Origin: Paracoccaceae bacterium
GTDB taxonomy: Bacteria > Pseudomonadota > Alphaproteobacteria > Rhodobacterales > Rhodobacteraceae
NCBI GenBank assembly: GCA_024742695.1
Contig: JANSXY010000001.1
Coordinates: forward strand, 267,200 to 331,199
Length of the DNA: 64,000 bases
Direction of reading: 5' to 3'
Made by a program: the position numbers and the translations under genes. This document shows, one piece after another, positions 9,169-20,032 of this stretch; within the stretch, counting starts at the first letter, position 1; the number at the start of each line of letters is the position of its first letter. The notes under the pieces are model-generated. The model did no database searches, was not told the origin of the DNA, and was given only the letters and a program-made list of their open reading frames with translations.

Positions 9169-9402
9169 TCAGTCCTCGCCCTCGTAAAGCGAGATCGGCT
9201 GGCCCGGCATGATGGTGGAGATCGCGTGCTTGTAGACCAGCTGCGACTGCCCGTCGCGGCGCAGCAGCACGCAGAAATTGTCGAACCAGGTAATCACACC
9301 CTGAAGCTTGACGCCATTGATAAGGAAAATCGTCACCGGAACCTTGGTCTTGCGGACATGGTTGAGAAATGCGTCCTGCAAGTTCTGTCTATCGGCAGCC
9401 AT
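9169..9402 (-). CDS. hfq: RNA chaperone Hfq
   Basis: A 77-residue Sm-like protein, the usual short alphaproteobacterial length. The Sm1 region includes [20 protein letters not shown] and [17 protein letters not shown]; the Sm2 motif is YKHAIST. Hfq forms a hexamer that pairs small RNAs with mRNAs and is required for nif expression in Rhodobacter and Azorhizobium relatives. The start is the ATG at 9402. The 152-bp gap upstream to trkH shows no clear terminator, so hfq may be read from the ntr-trk transcript as well as from its own promoter. Confidence 0.97.
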   Translation of the reverse strand: MAADRQNLQDAFLNHVRKTKVPVTIFLINGVKLQGVITWFDNFCVLLRRDGQSQLVYKHAISTIMPGQPISLYEGED

Positions 9403-9554
9403 GGGGTTCTTGCCCTCGTTATTCGTCGCGCGTTTTCCGCCCCGTGGTCGCGACACCCGGGTGCTGCGCCCGACTATGCGCGGAGATTCGGGGCTGCGCC
9501 AGCCCCAACGCGCGCGCCGCGCGCACCTGTTGCAATAAAATTGCGCGAGCGCCG

Positions 9555-11069
9555 TCAATTGCGCCAGAAATCCGGATTGAGCAGCGCGATGATCGCCAGC
9601 GTCTCCAGCCGGCCCAGCACCATCGCCGCCGCCAGCACCGCCTGCGCGAAGCCCCCCAGACCCGACCAGGCGACCGGCGCGCCGCTGGCGAAACCGGCCA
9701 GCGGGCCGGTGTTCGACAGCGCCGAGACGGTCAGGACCGTCGCCGCCTCGAACCCCAGCCCCGCGAAGGACAGCGCCAGCATCGTCAGGCAGATGGTCAG
9801 CGCGAAGATCATGAAGAAGATCCAGGCCAGCCGCGCGCCCTGCCGCCGCAGCCGCCGTTCCGCCGGCCCGGCGCCACCGACCGACGAGGGATGGATCAGC
9901 CGCTCGACCTCGCGCGCGCCGTGGCGATAAAGCGCGTAGACGCGCAACAGCTTGACCCCGCCAGCCGTGGTCGCCACGCCGCCGCCGATCATGGCGAGGC
10001 CGGCGAGCACGAGGCCCGGCGCGGTCAGGCCCGACCAGGCCTGCGATTCCGCCCAGGCCGAGGAGGCGAAGCCCGTCGTCGTCAGGAACGACAGCGCGGT
10101 GAACCCCGTGCCCCAGATCGCGCGGGCCAGCGACAGGACGGTTTCGGGCACCGGATCGTCGAAACTCGCGACCCAGTGGCGCAACACCAGAAGGACGGTC
10201 ACGCCGGTCACGATGATCGCCGCCAGTCGAACCTCGGGATCGGTCGAAATGCCCTGCGGCATCAGGCCCGGCCGATCCAGCGGGTAAAGCCGGCGGCTGA
10301 GCGCGAACAGGAACACCAGCAGGATCAGCGCCTCGCCGGAAATCCCCGAGGGCGCGGCGGCGAAATCCGGCAGCGGCGTGATGCCGGAGGTCGCCAGCGC
10401 CGACATCGCGTGGCACAGCGCCACCGTCGCCGGATCGCCCAGCAGCACGAGGCCGAGCCACAGCAGCGCCGTCGCGCCGCCGTAAAGCGGCAGGATCGTC
10501 AGCACCGCCTGGCCCAGCCGGGCGCCCGACTCGGCGGTGCGAAACACGCGCGTGGCGCCCACGGCGCCGCGGCCCGCCGGCGCCCCGGTCAGCAGTTCGA
10601 ACCCGCCCAGATGCATCGGCGCCAGGATCGCCGCCGCGGTGGACAGCGCGAACAGGCCACCCAGCCAACCCACCGTCGCGCGCCAAAGATGCACGGTCTC
10701 GGGCAGATCGGCGGCGGCGAACAGCGTCGCGCCGGTGGTCGTGAAGGCCGACAGCATCTCCCACCAGGCGGCCTGAAGGCTGGCGCCGGGCACCGCCTCG
10801 ACGAAGGGCACGGCCAGCAGGAGTGGCAGGAGCGTGTAGGCCGCCAGCAGCGTGACCAGCTGGGTGCGGGCCGGGTTGCGGCTGCGGTTCGAGGCGGTGG
10901 CGATGCCCAGCACCGCGGCCAGCACGAGGCCGAGTGCCGCAGGCTGGGCGAAGGCGCGCGCCAGGTTCCAGTCGCGGCCGGCCAGCGCGTGGATCACCGG
11001 GGCCAGCATCGCCAGCGCGGCCAGGCCGATCAGCAGGACGAACAGCGGCAGGGAGGCAAGCCGGCGCAT
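9555..11069 (-). CDS. trkH: Trk potassium uptake system membrane subunit TrkH
   Basis: A 504-residue polytopic protein of the TrkH/KtrB family. The four pore-loop filters are visible: [28 protein letters not shown] and [11 protein letters not shown], each with the conserved Gly. There are about ten membrane segments overall. TrkH forms the K+ conducting channel, gated by the NAD(H)/ATP-binding ring of TrkA. It starts 3 bp after the trkA stop, so the two are translated together. Linkage of trkAH to ntrYX is characteristic of alphaproteobacteria. Confidence 0.95.
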   Translation of the reverse strand: MRRLASLPLFVLLIGLAALAMLAPVIHALAGRDWNLARAFAQPAALGLVLAAVLGIATASNRSRNPARTQLVTLLAAYTLLPLLLAVPFVEAVPGASLQAAWWEMLSAFTTTGATLFAAADLPETVHLWRATVGWLGGLFALSTAAAILAPMHLGGFELLTGAPAGRGAVGATRVFRTAESGARLGQAVLTILPLYGGATALLWLGLVLLGDPATVALCHAMSALATSGITPLPDFAAAPSGISGEALILLVFLFALSRRLYPLDRPGLMPQGISTDPEVRLAAIIVTGVTVLLVLRHWVASFDDPVPETVLSLARAIWGTGFTALSFLTTTGFASSAWAESQAWSGLTAPGLVLAGLAMIGGGVATTAGGVKLLRVYALYRHGAREVERLIHPSSVGGAGPAERRLRRQGARLAWIFFMIFALTICLTMLALSFAGLGFEAATVLTVSALSNTGPLAGFASGAPVAWSGLGGFAQAVLAAAMVLGRLETLAIIALLNPDFWRN

Positions 11070-11072
11070 GCG

Positions 11073-12449
11073 TCAGAAGAAGTCGATCGAGACCTGCAGA
11101 AGCCTCTCGACCTCAGGCACGTCGGCCGCCATCGCGAAGATCACCGCCACGTCGCCCTCTTCCAGCCGGGTGTCGCCGGTCGGGGTGATCACCTGCTCGC
11201 CGCGCATCAGCGCGCCGACGATCACGCCCTCGGGGAACTCGATCTCGCGGATCGGTCGGCCGGAGATCGGCGAGGTCGACAGCACCTGCGCCTCGATCAC
11301 CTCGGCCTCGGCATCACCGATCGAGTAGATCGCGCGCACCCGGCCGTGCCGGATGTGGCGCAGGATCGACGAGACGGTGGTGGCGCGCGGGTTGATGTAG
11401 GCGTCGATGTCCAGGGGCGCCATCAGCGGCACCAGCGAGGGATCGTTCACCAGCGTGATCGCCATCCGGCAGCCGGCCTGCTTGGCGCGGACCGAGACGA
11501 GGATGTTGGTCTTGTCGTCGTCGGTGACCGCCAGGACGGCGTCGGCGCGATCGACATTGGCCTCCAGAAGCAGATCGATGTTCATCCCGTCGCCGTTCAA
11601 CACGATCGTGCGCTCCAACGCGTCGGCGGCGCGTTCGGCCTGGGCGCGGTTCTTCTCGATCACCTTGGCGCGGATCCGGTCGGTCCGGGATTCCAGCGCG
11701 CGGGCGACCGACAGGCCGACATTGCCGCCGCCAATGATCACCACGCGTTCCTGCTTCTTGGTGGCCTTGCCGAAGATTTCCAGCGTGCGGTTGACGTCGG
11801 CGACCTCGGACAAGACGTAGATCTGGTCCTCGGCGAACAGCTGGTCGCCGGCCTCGGGCGCGAACAGCCGGCCGCCCCGGCGCACCCCCACCACGATCGC
11901 GCGGAGCGTGGAAAACAGGTCGGTCAGCTGCCGCAAGGGCGTGTTCAGAACCGGGCAGGCCTCGTCCAGCTGGATGCCCAGCAGTTGCGCGCGGCCGCCG
12001 AGAAAGCTTTCGGTATCGAAGGTCGCGGGCGCGTTCAGCCGTTGCAGCGCCGCCTCGGCGACCTCGCGTTCGGGGCTGATCACCACGTCGATCGGCATGT
12101 GATCGCGCCGGTAGAGATCGGCATAGATCGCGTCGAGATAGCTTTGCGCGCGGATCCGGGCGATCTTGCGCGGGATGCCGAAAACCGAATGGCCGACCTG
12201 GCAGGTGACCATGTTCACCTCGTCGGAATGGGTCGCGGCGATGATCAGGTCGCAGTCGCGCGCGCCGGCCGCGTCCAGAACGTCCGGGTAGGAGGCGAAG
12301 CCGGCCACGCCCTGCACGTCGAGCGTTTCGGTGGCCCGGCGGATCAGTTCGGCGTTCGAATCGACCACGGTGACGTCGTTCTTCTCGCCAGAGAGATGGC
12401 GGGCGATCTGCCAGCCGACCTGGCCCGCGCCGCAGATGATCACCTTCAT
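11073..12449 (-). CDS. trkA: Trk system potassium transporter TrkA
   Basis: A 458-residue cytosolic regulator starting [19 protein letters not shown]. It has two tandem RCK units: Rossmann domain 1 at the N-terminus, a TrkA-C domain, a second Rossmann motif [15 protein letters not shown] in the middle, and a C-terminal TrkA-C domain. Length equals the family norm. It binds nucleotides and controls TrkH gating. It lies 113 bp downstream of ntrX and directly upstream of trkH, in the same orientation. Confidence 0.96.
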   Translation of the reverse strand: MKVIICGAGQVGWQIARHLSGEKNDVTVVDSNAELIRRATETLDVQGVAGFASYPDVLDAAGARDCDLIIAATHSDEVNMVTCQVGHSVFGIPRKIARIRAQSYLDAIYADLYRRDHMPIDVVISPEREVAEAALQRLNAPATFDTESFLGGRAQLLGIQLDEACPVLNTPLRQLTDLFSTLRAIVVGVRRGGRLFAPEAGDQLFAEDQIYVLSEVADVNRTLEIFGKATKKQERVVIIGGGNVGLSVARALESRTDRIRAKVIEKNRAQAERAADALERTIVLNGDGMNIDLLLEANVDRADAVLAVTDDDKTNILVSVRAKQAGCRMAITLVNDPSLVPLMAPLDIDAYINPRATTVSSILRHIRHGRVRAIYSIGDAEAEVIEAQVLSTSPISGRPIREIEFPEGVIVGALMRGEQVITPTGDTRLEEGDVAVIFAMAADVPEVERLLQVSIDFF

Positions 12450-12562
12450 GGCCGCCCTTTTCGCTGCCGGCACCGATCGCGCCGGTTCTAGGCGCTCGGC
12501 GCGGGCTTGGCAACGGCCCTGCCCGTCCCGCGGCCGTTGCCGCAACCGCCGCCGCGGCGCGT

Positions 12563-13984
12563 TCAGCCGCCGGCGAAGTCTTCGGCGCCCTCGCCGATCT
12601 CGGCCACGCGGGCCCCCGATTTCGTGGTGGTCACCACCCCGAGCGATTTCAGCTTGCGATGCAGGGCCGAGCGTTCCATCCCCACGAAGCTGGCCGTGCG
12701 CGAGATGTTTCCGCCGAAGCGGTTGATCTGGGTCAGCAGGTATTCCCGTTCGAACAGTTCGCGCGCCTCGCGCAGGGGCAGCGTCGCGATCTGGCCCGAC
12801 AGCACCAGCCGGCCCTCGGCCTCGGCCACCGGTTCCGCCTGGCCGGGCAGTTCGCGCGCCTCGATCGGGCCGGACGGCTCGCCAAGGATCAGCACCCGCT
12901 CGATCACGTTCCTGAGCTGGCGGATGTTGCCCGGCCAGTCCATCGTCTGCAGCAGGGTTTCGGCCTCGTCGCTGAGGCTGCGCAACGGCAGGCCCTGGCT
13001 GCGGTTGAAGGCATCGATGAAATGCCGCGCCAGTTCGGGCACGTCCTCGCGCCGGTCGGCCAGCGGCGGCACCGCCACCGGCACGACATTGAGCCGATCG
13101 TAAAGCTCCTGCCGGAACCGCCCGGCGCGGATCTCGGCGGCAAGGTCGCGGGTGGTCGACGAGATCACCCGAAGATCGACCCGCACCTTGTCGGTGCCGC
13201 CGACGCGGGTGAACTGCTGCTCGGTCAGCACCCTGAGGATCTTGGACTGGGTGCCCGGCGGCATGTCGGCGACCTCGTCAAGGTAGACGACGCCGCCATG
13301 CGCCTGTTCCAGAAGGCCTTTTTCCACCCCGCGCTGCTCGGTCTCGCGGCCGAACAGCACCTCTTCCATCCGGTCGGGTTCGATCGAGGCGGCCGAGACG
13401 GTGACGAAGGGCGCCTTGGCGCGGGCCGAGTTCTGGTGGACGTAGCGCGCCGCGACCTCCTTGCCCGATCCCGGCGCGCCGGTCAGCATCACCCGGCCGT
13501 TCGACTTGGTCACCCGGTCGAGCTGGTCCTTGAGCCGGCGGAACGCCGGCGCCGAGCCGATCATCACCGCCTCGCCCGCGTCGCGGCGGCGCAGGCTGGC
13601 GTTCTCGCGCCGCAGCTGCGCGGTTTCCATCGCGCGGCGGATCACCACCAGCAACTGGTCGATGTTGAACGGCTTCTCGATGAAATCGTATGCGCCCTGG
13701 CGGATCGCGGCGACGGCGATCTCGATGTTGCCGTGGCCCGATATGATCACCACCGGCACATCCGGGTTGTCGCGCTTGACGGTCTTGAGAATGTCGATCC
13801 CGTCCATCCGGCTGTCCTTGAGCCAGATGTCGAGGATCATCAGCGCCGGTTCGGCGGTGTTGATCTCGGCCATGCAGTCATCGGAATTGGCCGCCGTACG
13901 GGTCGAATACCCCTCGTCGGCCAGGATGTCCGCGACGAGCTCGCGAATGTCGCGTTCGTCATCGACGATCAGGATGTCGCTCAT
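12563..13984 (-). CDS. ntrX: Nitrogen assimilation response regulator NtrX, without GAFTGA loop
   Basis: A 473-residue response regulator. The receiver domain (1-115) has phospho-acceptor Asp52 in MILDIWL. The AAA+ domain has Walker A GAPGSGKE (169-176) and Walker B VVYLDEV (232-238). A Fis-type helix-turn-helix follows near the C-terminus (ISRTASFVGMERSALHRKL). Where sigma-54 activators carry GAFTGA, only a short, unrelated stretch at about residues 212-226 is present. Sigma-54 contact is therefore not expected, and the protein probably works with sigma-70 holoenzyme or as a repressor. It overlaps the ntrY stop by ATGA, so it is translationally coupled. Confidence 0.96.
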   Translation of the reverse strand: MSDILIVDDERDIRELVADILADEGYSTRTAANSDDCMAEINTAEPALMILDIWLKDSRMDGIDILKTVKRDNPDVPVVIISGHGNIEIAVAAIRQGAYDFIEKPFNIDQLLVVIRRAMETAQLRRENASLRRRDAGEAVMIGSAPAFRRLKDQLDRVTKSNGRVMLTGAPGSGKEVAARYVHQNSARAKAPFVTVSAASIEPDRMEEVLFGRETEQRGVEKGLLEQAHGGVVYLDEVADMPPGTQSKILRVLTEQQFTRVGGTDKVRVDLRVISSTTRDLAAEIRAGRFRQELYDRLNVVPVAVPPLADRREDVPELARHFIDAFNRSQGLPLRSLSDEAETLLQTMDWPGNIRQLRNVIERVLILGEPSGPIEARELPGQAEPVAEAEGRLVLSGQIATLPLREARELFEREYLLTQINRFGGNISRTASFVGMERSALHRKLKSLGVVTTTKSGARVAEIGEGAEDFAGG

Positions 13985-16254
13985 CTGTCCTCTCCGCCCG
14001 CGCGGGCGGCCCCCTGTGTTTTGCCGCGCGCCCGGCGGGCCCGGGGCAGGCGGATCTCGGCCAGCGCCCCGCGATGGGTGCAGCCCTCGAATGGCTCGGC
14101 ATCGCTCAGCGTGAGCGTTCCGCCATGTTCCTCGATGATCTTGCGCACGATCGGCAGGCCCAGGCCGGTGCCTTTCGCGCGGGTGGTGACGTAGGGTTCG
14201 AACAGCCGCGCCCGGTCGGCGGGCAGGCCGATGCCGTTGTCGGCGATGGTGATCGTCACCATGTCCGGCGTCTCTGTCATCGCCACGCGCACCTTCGGCG
14301 CATAGCCTTCTGGTGCGCCACTTTCGTAAAGGCTTTCCACGGCTTCGCCGGCGTTCTTGATGAGGTTGGTGAGCGCCTGCGAGATCATTGTCGCATCCAG
14401 TTCCAGCACCAGTTCGCCCTGCGGCAGATCGGCTTCAAGCGTCGCGCCGTGCAGCGCGCCCTCCTGCAGCATCACCGCGTCGCGCACCAGCGCGACGAGA
14501 TCGTGGTCGCGGCGATCGGGCTCGGGCATCCGGGCAAAGCGCGAGAACTCGTCGACGATGCGGCGCAGGTCGTTGGTCTGGCGCACGATCACGTCGGTGT
14601 ATTGTTCCAGCGTCTCGGCCTCGTCGCCAACCTTGGGCATGAACTTGCGCTTCAGCCGCTCCGCCGACAGCTGGATCGGCGTCAGCGGGTTCTTGATCTC
14701 GTGCGCGATCCGGCGCGCGACGTCGCCCCAGGCCGCCATCCGTTGGGCCGAGACCAGTTCCGTCACGTCGTCGAAGGCCAGCACGTATCCCTCCAGGCGG
14801 CCGTCGGAATTGCGCCGGATCGCCATCCGCACGAGCAGGCTTTCCAGCCGGCCCGAGCGGCTGAGCCGGATTTCCTCCTGCACCGTTTCGCCCAGCCCCT
14901 CGCGCAGCCGGGAAAACAGCGCGGCGAATTCCGGCACGGTATCGGCCAGGCTGCGCCCGGTGTCGCGGCCGAGATCGAGTTCCAGGATCCGCGTGGCGGC
15001 GGGGTTGAGAAAGTCGATCCGCCCCTCGGCCGTCAGGCCGATCACGCCGGAGGTGACGGAGGACAGGACCGAATCGAACAGCCGGCGCCGTTCCTCGGTG
15101 CGGCGGTGGTTCTCGATCAGGGCGCTGCGCTGGCCCTTCAGCTGCCGCGTCATCTGGTTGAAGACCCGGCCCAGCATCGCGATCTCGTCGTCGCCCGGTT
15201 CCTCGATCACCTGCACCTCGAGATCGCCCGCGCCCACCCGCTGCGCCGCCCCGGCCAGCCGCCCGACCGGGCGCGACAGCCGTTCCGCGAACCACAGCCC
15301 CAGCCAGACGGCGGCGAGGATCATGATCACCGCGAAACCGAGATAGACGAGGCCGAACTCGAACACCACGCGGCCGCGCGTTTCCTCCAGTTGCTGGTAA
15401 AGCCCGACGGTCGCGCGGGTTTCGTCCAGCAGCGACAGCAGGCTGCCGTCCACCTCGCGGGAGACGTAAAGGTAGCGGTCGGGAAAACTCGGAAGTTGAA
15501 GAAGCGCCCGGAACTCGTTGTTGCGCCAGTCTTCCACGAGAACCACGTCACCGGCCCGCGCGTCTTCCAGCGCGGCTGGCCCGGGTTCTTCGTAGTCGAA
15601 GAGATAGCTGCGTTCGCCGCGGGCGCGGATCTGGCCGGTCCCGTCGATCACGAAGGCCTCGCGCAGCCCGCGCTGGATCAGCGCCTGGCCCTGGGTGAGA
15701 ATCTGGCGCATCGACCCGTCATCGTAAAGCAGCCCGGCGCGGCGGGCCTGAACGAGGTAGTCGGCCAGTCCCAGCGCGTCGGCCTCGATATCGTCGCGAT
15801 GTTCCTGGCGGTAGGCCTCCGCCGCCTCCAGCGAGGCGCCGACAACCTGCCGCACCCGATCCGAGAACCAGCCCTCGAGACCGATGTTGACGGTCAGCCC
15901 CGCGAAGATCGCCACCACCACCGTCGGGAACAGGGCCATTCCCGTGAACACGCCGGTCAGCCGCAGGTGCAACCGTGACCCGGCGGAATGCGCCCGCCGC
16001 GCCGCGATCATCCGCGCCACGCGCGCCACCACCAGCGCGGCCAGCAACAGGAAGTAGACGAAATCCGCCAGCAGGACGAGCCGCAGCGCCGAGGAATCCG
16101 CGCCCTGCCCCATCGGCCCGAACACCAGGTAGGTCGCCAGCGCCAGGACCGGGCCCAGCAGCACCAGCCCGATGGTCGCGGCATTCTGCACCCGCCTGAG
16201 CTTTCTCAGCCGGACGAGCCGCTCCCATGTCGCGAGTCGCGTCGCGCCTTGCAC
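13981..16254 (-). CDS. ntrY: Nitrogen regulation sensor histidine kinase NtrY
   Basis: A 757-residue membrane sensor from the GTG at 16254, which has GAGGCAGG upstream; an in-frame ATG at 16329 would add 25 residues. Two membrane segments and a hairpin lie near the N-terminus, followed by a periplasmic sensor region. A further membrane helix (VIMILAAVWLGLWF) precedes a HAMP domain, a PAS domain (GVIGLTAEGRIDFLNPAA) and the kinase core. The kinase core has [20 protein letters not shown], with phospho-accepting His518 in this numbering. N and G boxes are NLIKNAGEA and GTGLGLPIV. It phosphorylates NtrX and responds to nitrogen or redox cues in relatives. Confidence 0.95.
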   Translation of the reverse strand: MQGATRLATWERLVRLRKLRRVQNAATIGLVLLGPVLALATYLVFGPMGQGADSSALRLVLLADFVYFLLLAALVVARVARMIAARRAHSAGSRLHLRLTGVFTGMALFPTVVVAIFAGLTVNIGLEGWFSDRVRQVVGASLEAAEAYRQEHRDDIEADALGLADYLVQARRAGLLYDDGSMRQILTQGQALIQRGLREAFVIDGTGQIRARGERSYLFDYEEPGPAALEDARAGDVVLVEDWRNNEFRALLQLPSFPDRYLYVSREVDGSLLSLLDETRATVGLYQQLEETRGRVVFEFGLVYLGFAVIMILAAVWLGLWFAERLSRPVGRLAGAAQRVGAGDLEVQVIEEPGDDEIAMLGRVFNQMTRQLKGQRSALIENHRRTEERRRLFDSVLSSVTSGVIGLTAEGRIDFLNPAATRILELDLGRDTGRSLADTVPEFAALFSRLREGLGETVQEEIRLSRSGRLESLLVRMAIRRNSDGRLEGYVLAFDDVTELVSAQRMAAWGDVARRIAHEIKNPLTPIQLSAERLKRKFMPKVGDEAETLEQYTDVIVRQTNDLRRIVDEFSRFARMPEPDRRDHDLVALVRDAVMLQEGALHGATLEADLPQGELVLELDATMISQALTNLIKNAGEAVESLYESGAPEGYAPKVRVAMTETPDMVTITIADNGIGLPADRARLFEPYVTTRAKGTGLGLPIVRKIIEEHGGTLTLSDAEPFEGCTHRGALAEIRLPRARRARGKTQGAARAGGEDR

Positions 16255-16368
16255 TGCCTGCCTCTTCCCGCCTGTCCGTCGCAGCGGTCGGCCCGCCCCC
16301 CGGACCGGTCGCAGCCCGCCCGCCGCCACCCGTTCTGGTGCGGCAGCGCAACGCGCCCTGTTGCGATT

Positions 16369-17739
16369 TTACATCAGCTTGCGCCGGCGTGTCACGCGAA
16401 TATCGAGATCGGTGATCTTCTTGCGCAGGGTATTGCGGTTGATGCCCAGAAGATCGGCGCAGCGCGCCTGGTTTCCGCCCGTGGCGTCGAGCGAGATCTC
16501 GATCAGCGGCACCTCGATCTCGCGCAGGATTCGTTCGTAAAGCCCCGGCGGCGGCAACGCCCCGCCATGCAGGTCGAAGTACCGCTTGAGATGCTTGGCG
16601 ACCGAGGTCGACAGTTTCTCGCCCGACCCGCCGCCCTGCAGGGGTTCCATCGCCGGCATCGCGCCCAGCACCGCCTCGACCTCGGCGCGGGTGATCTCCT
16701 CGCCCGTCGAGGTCGCCATCAGCCGGCGCACCGCGTTTTCCAGCTGGCGCACGTTTCCAGGCCAGGAATAGCTGCGCACCAGTTCAAGCGCCTCGGCCGA
16801 CAACTGCCGCGGGGCGAACCCCTCGCGTTCGGCGCGCGCGAGGAAATGCGACACCAGCAGGGCGATATCCTCGACCCGCTCGCGCAGCGACGGCACCGAG
16901 ATCGTCACCCCGCCAAGCCGATAGAACAGATCCTGCCGGAAGCCGCCGTTCTCCATCCGCGCGACAAGGTCGGCCTGGCTTGTCGCCATGATCCGCGGCG
17001 GGTTTTCCGGCAGCGCATCCAGCAGCCGCACCACCCGCGCCTGGGTTTCCTCGTCGTAGTCGCCGACCTCGTCGAAGACGAGGCTGCCGCCACGGGCCCG
17101 CGCGACCAGCGTCGACGGCCCGTCCGCGCCCTGCAGGTCGGCGGCCTGGGCCACGACGAAGGGCAGCGACCGGCGGTCGGAGAAATCGTGGATCGCGCGG
17201 GCGATCAGCGACTTGCCGGTGCCAGATTCGCCGGTGATCAACACCGGCAGATCGGTGTTCATCACCCGCGCCACCAGCCGGTAGAGCGCCTGCATCGTGC
17301 CGGTGCGGCCAACGAGCGGCAGGTCTTCGCCGGCCTCGGTGCCCGGCTGGGCCGCCTGCCGGCCGCCAAGCCGGCGCTTCTGTTCCAGTGCGCGGGCCGC
17401 GCGTTTCATCAGGTCGGGCAGGTCGAAGGGTTTCGGCAGGTAGTCGAACGCCTCGGCCTCGGCCGCCTGGATCGCCGTCATGATCGTGTTCTGGGCCGAG
17501 ATCACGATCACCGGCAGGCCCGGCCGGTCCTTCGAGATCTGCGGCAGCGCCTCCAGCCCGTTGCCGTCGGGCATGATCACGTCCGAGATCACCAGATCGC
17601 CCTTGCCCTCCTCGACCCAGCGCATCAGCGTGGTCAGCGACGAGGTGGCATGCACCTTGCAGCCCGCCCGCGTCAGCGCCTGGGTCAGCACCGTGCGGAT
17701 CGTGCGATCGTCGTCGGCGACAAGAACGGTTCCGTCCAT
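16369..17739 (-). CDS. ntrC: Nitrogen regulator NtrC, without GAFTGA loop
   Basis: A 456-residue response regulator: receiver domain with Asp53 ([11 protein letters not shown]), AAA+ domain with Walker A GESGTGKS (170-177) and Walker B LVFDEV (220-225), and a C-terminal Fis-type DNA-binding domain ([17 protein letters not shown]). The GAFTGA sigma-54 contact motif is missing; residues 203-218 read [16 protein letters not shown]. Rhodobacter capsulatus NtrC has the same loss and activates sigma-70 RNA polymerase, so the same is inferred here. The start codon shares one base with the ntrB stop (TGATG), indicating tight coupling. Confidence 0.97.
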   Translation of the reverse strand: MDGTVLVADDDRTIRTVLTQALTRAGCKVHATSSLTTLMRWVEEGKGDLVISDVIMPDGNGLEALPQISKDRPGLPVIVISAQNTIMTAIQAAEAEAFDYLPKPFDLPDLMKRAARALEQKRRLGGRQAAQPGTEAGEDLPLVGRTGTMQALYRLVARVMNTDLPVLITGESGTGKSLIARAIHDFSDRRSLPFVVAQAADLQGADGPSTLVARARGGSLVFDEVGDYDEETQARVVRLLDALPENPPRIMATSQADLVARMENGGFRQDLFYRLGGVTISVPSLRERVEDIALLVSHFLARAEREGFAPRQLSAEALELVRSYSWPGNVRQLENAVRRLMATSTGEEITRAEVEAVLGAMPAMEPLQGGGSGEKLSTSVAKHLKRYFDLHGGALPPPGLYERILREIEVPLIEISLDATGGNQARCADLLGINRNTLRKKITDLDIRVTRRRKLM

Positions 17740-18830
17740 CACTCCCTCTCCATCGTTGTCTGGGCCTCGCGCGGCGCGATCGGCAGCGAGATCCGGAACA
17801 CCGTGCGCCCGGGCACCGAGTCCGAACTGATCCAGCCGCCGTGATCGGAGATGATCTTGGACACCAGCGCGAGGCCGAGCCCGGTTCCGTTCTCGCGTCC
17901 CGAGACGAAGGGATCGAACATCACCTCGGCGATCTCGGGCGGAATGCCCGGCCCGTCGTCGATCACCTCGACCTGCAGGGGCAACGACTGGTCCTGCCCG
18001 TCGGGCCGCCGCAGGCGCAGCGACATGTCGTAGAAGGTGTGCAGCCGGATCGTGCCCGGCGCGCCCTTCGTGGCCTGCGCGGCGTTCTTGAGAAGGTTCA
18101 GAAACACCTGCAACAGCTGGTCGCCATCGGCCAGGGTCGGCGGCAGCGAGGGATCGTAATCCTCCACCACCTCCATATGGGCGGCAAAGCCCACCAGCGC
18201 CGACTTGCGCGCGCGGTCCAGCACGTCGTGGATGTTCACCGGCTTCAACTGCGGCGGCCGCAGGTTGCCGAACTGCTCGACCTGTTCCAGAAGCTTCAGG
18301 ATCCGCCGGGTCTCGGCCACGATCAGGTCGGTCAGCTCCTGGTCTTCCTTGGGCAGGCCCATCGACAGAAGCTGCGCGGCCCCGGTGATCCCGGCGAGCG
18401 GGTTCTTGATCTCGTGCGCCAGCATCTCCGCCATGCCGATTGCCGAGCGCGCGGCGGTCTTGACGTTCATCGCCCGCCCCAGCCGCCCGGCGATCTCGCG
18501 CGGTGAAATCAGCAGCAGCACGGTTTCGGGGTCTTCGCCGACCGGGGCGCATTGCAGGTTGCACTGCACCGGCGCGCGTTCCCCGGTGCCGACATCGACG
18601 TCGTTGACGAACAGCGCCGACCGGTTCTGACGAACCCGCGCGAACACCTCTTCCAGCGGCGCGTCGATCGCCAGCTTCTCGAACAGCGGCTGGCCCTTGA
18701 GCGAGCGGGCCGACATGTTGAGAAAGAGTTCCGCCGCCGGGTTGATCTCGATGGTGCGATCCTCGCCGTCCAGCATCAGCGCCGGTACCGGCAGCGAGGC
18801 CCAGATGATCCCGGGGGCGGGCAGGTTCAT
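17739..18830 (-). CDS. ntrB: Nitrogen regulation histidine kinase NtrB
   Basis: A 363-residue soluble kinase/phosphatase. A PAS domain occupies about residues 8-110 ([19 protein letters not shown]). The H box is [20 protein letters not shown] with His139. N box ([11 protein letters not shown]), D box (VIDDGPGIP) and G box (GTGLGLALV) are all intact. With PII proteins it controls NtrC phosphorylation in response to glutamine/2-oxoglutarate balance. It overlaps dusB by ATGA at its start and ntrC at its stop, so dusB-ntrB-ntrC form one coupled transcript. Confidence 0.97.
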   Translation of the reverse strand: MNLPAPGIIWASLPVPALMLDGEDRTIEINPAAELFLNMSARSLKGQPLFEKLAIDAPLEEVFARVRQNRSALFVNDVDVGTGERAPVQCNLQCAPVGEDPETVLLLISPREIAGRLGRAMNVKTAARSAIGMAEMLAHEIKNPLAGITGAAQLLSMGLPKEDQELTDLIVAETRRILKLLEQVEQFGNLRPPQLKPVNIHDVLDRARKSALVGFAAHMEVVEDYDPSLPPTLADGDQLLQVFLNLLKNAAQATKGAPGTIRLHTFYDMSLRLRRPDGQDQSLPLQVEVIDDGPGIPPEIAEVMFDPFVSGRENGTGLGLALVSKIISDHGGWISSDSVPGRTVFRISLPIAPREAQTTMERE

Positions 18831-19822
18831 GCCGCCGCCCTCCCCGGCCCGGTTTCGGCGAAGGTTCGGCGGATCGCCTGCAACGCCACGTCCGGGCTGG
18901 CGGCGGTCACCAGCGCCTTGCGCGGGGCCGGGCCAACGCCCGCACGGTCGGCATACCAGCCCAGGTGCTTGCGCGCGATCCGCAGGCCGAGGTCGCGGCC
19001 ATAGAACGCCAGCATCGCCTCGTAATGCTCTGAAATCAGGTCGACAAGCGCGGCACCGCGCGGAATCTCGGGCGCCGGCGCATCGTGCAGCCGGTGGGCG
19101 ATCTCGGCCGGCAGCCAGGGCGCGCCAAGCGCGCCGCGGCCGACCATCACCCCCGCCGCGCCCGATGCGGCGCGCGCGGCGCGGGCGGTTTCGGCATCGG
19201 TGATGTCGCCGTTCGCGACCACCGGCACCCGGACCGCGGCCACCGTCTCGGCGATCGCGGACCAGTCGGCGCGGCCGGTATAGAACTGCGCGCGCGTGCG
19301 GCCATGCACGACGATCATCCGCACCCCCGCCGCCGCGGCGCGCGCGGCCAGGCGCGGCGCGTTGCGGCCCGCCTCGTCCCAGCCCAGCCGCATCTTCAGC
19401 GTGACCGGCACCGCAACGGCGCCGACGACCGCCTCGATCAGGCGCAGCGCGTGATCCTCGTCGCGCATCAGCGCCGCGCCCGACAGCCCGCCGGTGACCT
19501 TCTTGGCCGGGCAGCCCATGTTGATGTCGACGATCCGCGCGCCCATGTCGGCCACGATCCGCGCCGCCTCGGCCATCGGCGCGGCCTCGCGCCCGGCCAG
19601 TTGCACCGATACCGCCGCGCCGTCCGTTCCGAGGTCCGACCGCGCGCGCGCCAGCGTCGCGGCTCGGTCGGTCAGCAACTCGCCCGAGGCGACCATCTCG
19701 GACACCACCAGCCCGGCGCCGAACCGCGCCACCATCCGCCGGAAGGGCAGATCGGTGATGCCGGCCATCGGCGCCAGAAGGACCGGCGGGGTCAGCGGGA
19801 TGTCTGCCACCTGGATGGACAA
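18827..19822 (-). CDS. dusB: tRNA-dihydrouridine synthase DusB (NifR3)
   Basis: A 331-residue flavoenzyme reducing uridine to dihydrouridine in the tRNA D-loop. It has [14 protein letters not shown] at the N-terminus, [11 protein letters not shown] containing the catalytic Cys, [20 protein letters not shown] and [14 protein letters not shown] in the TIM barrel, and a helical C-terminal domain. The start is a TTG at 19822 with AAGGA about nine bases upstream; no ATG fits the family N-terminus. It is the first gene of the ntr operon, as nifR3 is in Rhodobacter. Confidence 0.95.
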   Translation of the reverse strand: MSIQVADIPLTPPVLLAPMAGITDLPFRRMVARFGAGLVVSEMVASGELLTDRAATLARARSDLGTDGAAVSVQLAGREAAPMAEAARIVADMGARIVDINMGCPAKKVTGGLSGAALMRDEDHALRLIEAVVGAVAVPVTLKMRLGWDEAGRNAPRLAARAAAAGVRMIVVHGRTRAQFYTGRADWSAIAETVAAVRVPVVANGDITDAETARAARAASGAAGVMVGRGALGAPWLPAEIAHRLHDAPAPEIPRGAALVDLISEHYEAMLAFYGRDLGLRIARKHLGWYADRAGVGPAPRKALVTAASPDVALQAIRRTFAETGPGRAAA

Positions 19823-19984
19823 TTGCCTATTCCTTGTGCGGTTGCCTTGCAGTTAGCCCGCAGCCCGTGAATTGTCCACGCGACCGGCGGTCCCAGGCGT
19901 CAGGCAAGACCCCGATGCACAAAAATTAGGCACTCATGCCCGGCCGTCGCGCCCTGTGCACATGCCGCGCGCCGCGTCGTGGCA

Positions 19985-20013
19985 TTGTCTCACCGCCACG
20001 ATCCGCCTAGAGG
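19985..20013 (+). promoter_or_regulatory. Candidate sigma-70 promoter for ispDF
   Basis: TTGTCT (19985-19990), a 17-bp spacer and TAGAGG (20008-20013) sit just upstream of the AAGGAGG ribosome-binding site of ispDF. The distance is short, so the leader would be only about 15 bases. Confidence 0.35.
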
Positions 20014-20032
20014 TGAGGCAAGGAGGCCCGCC

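Noticed and set aside
9369..12491. 1040-codon + strand frame opposite trkH/trkA
   Set aside because: Low-complexity Arg/Gln/His composition and no motif; TrkH and TrkA on the other strand are unambiguous.
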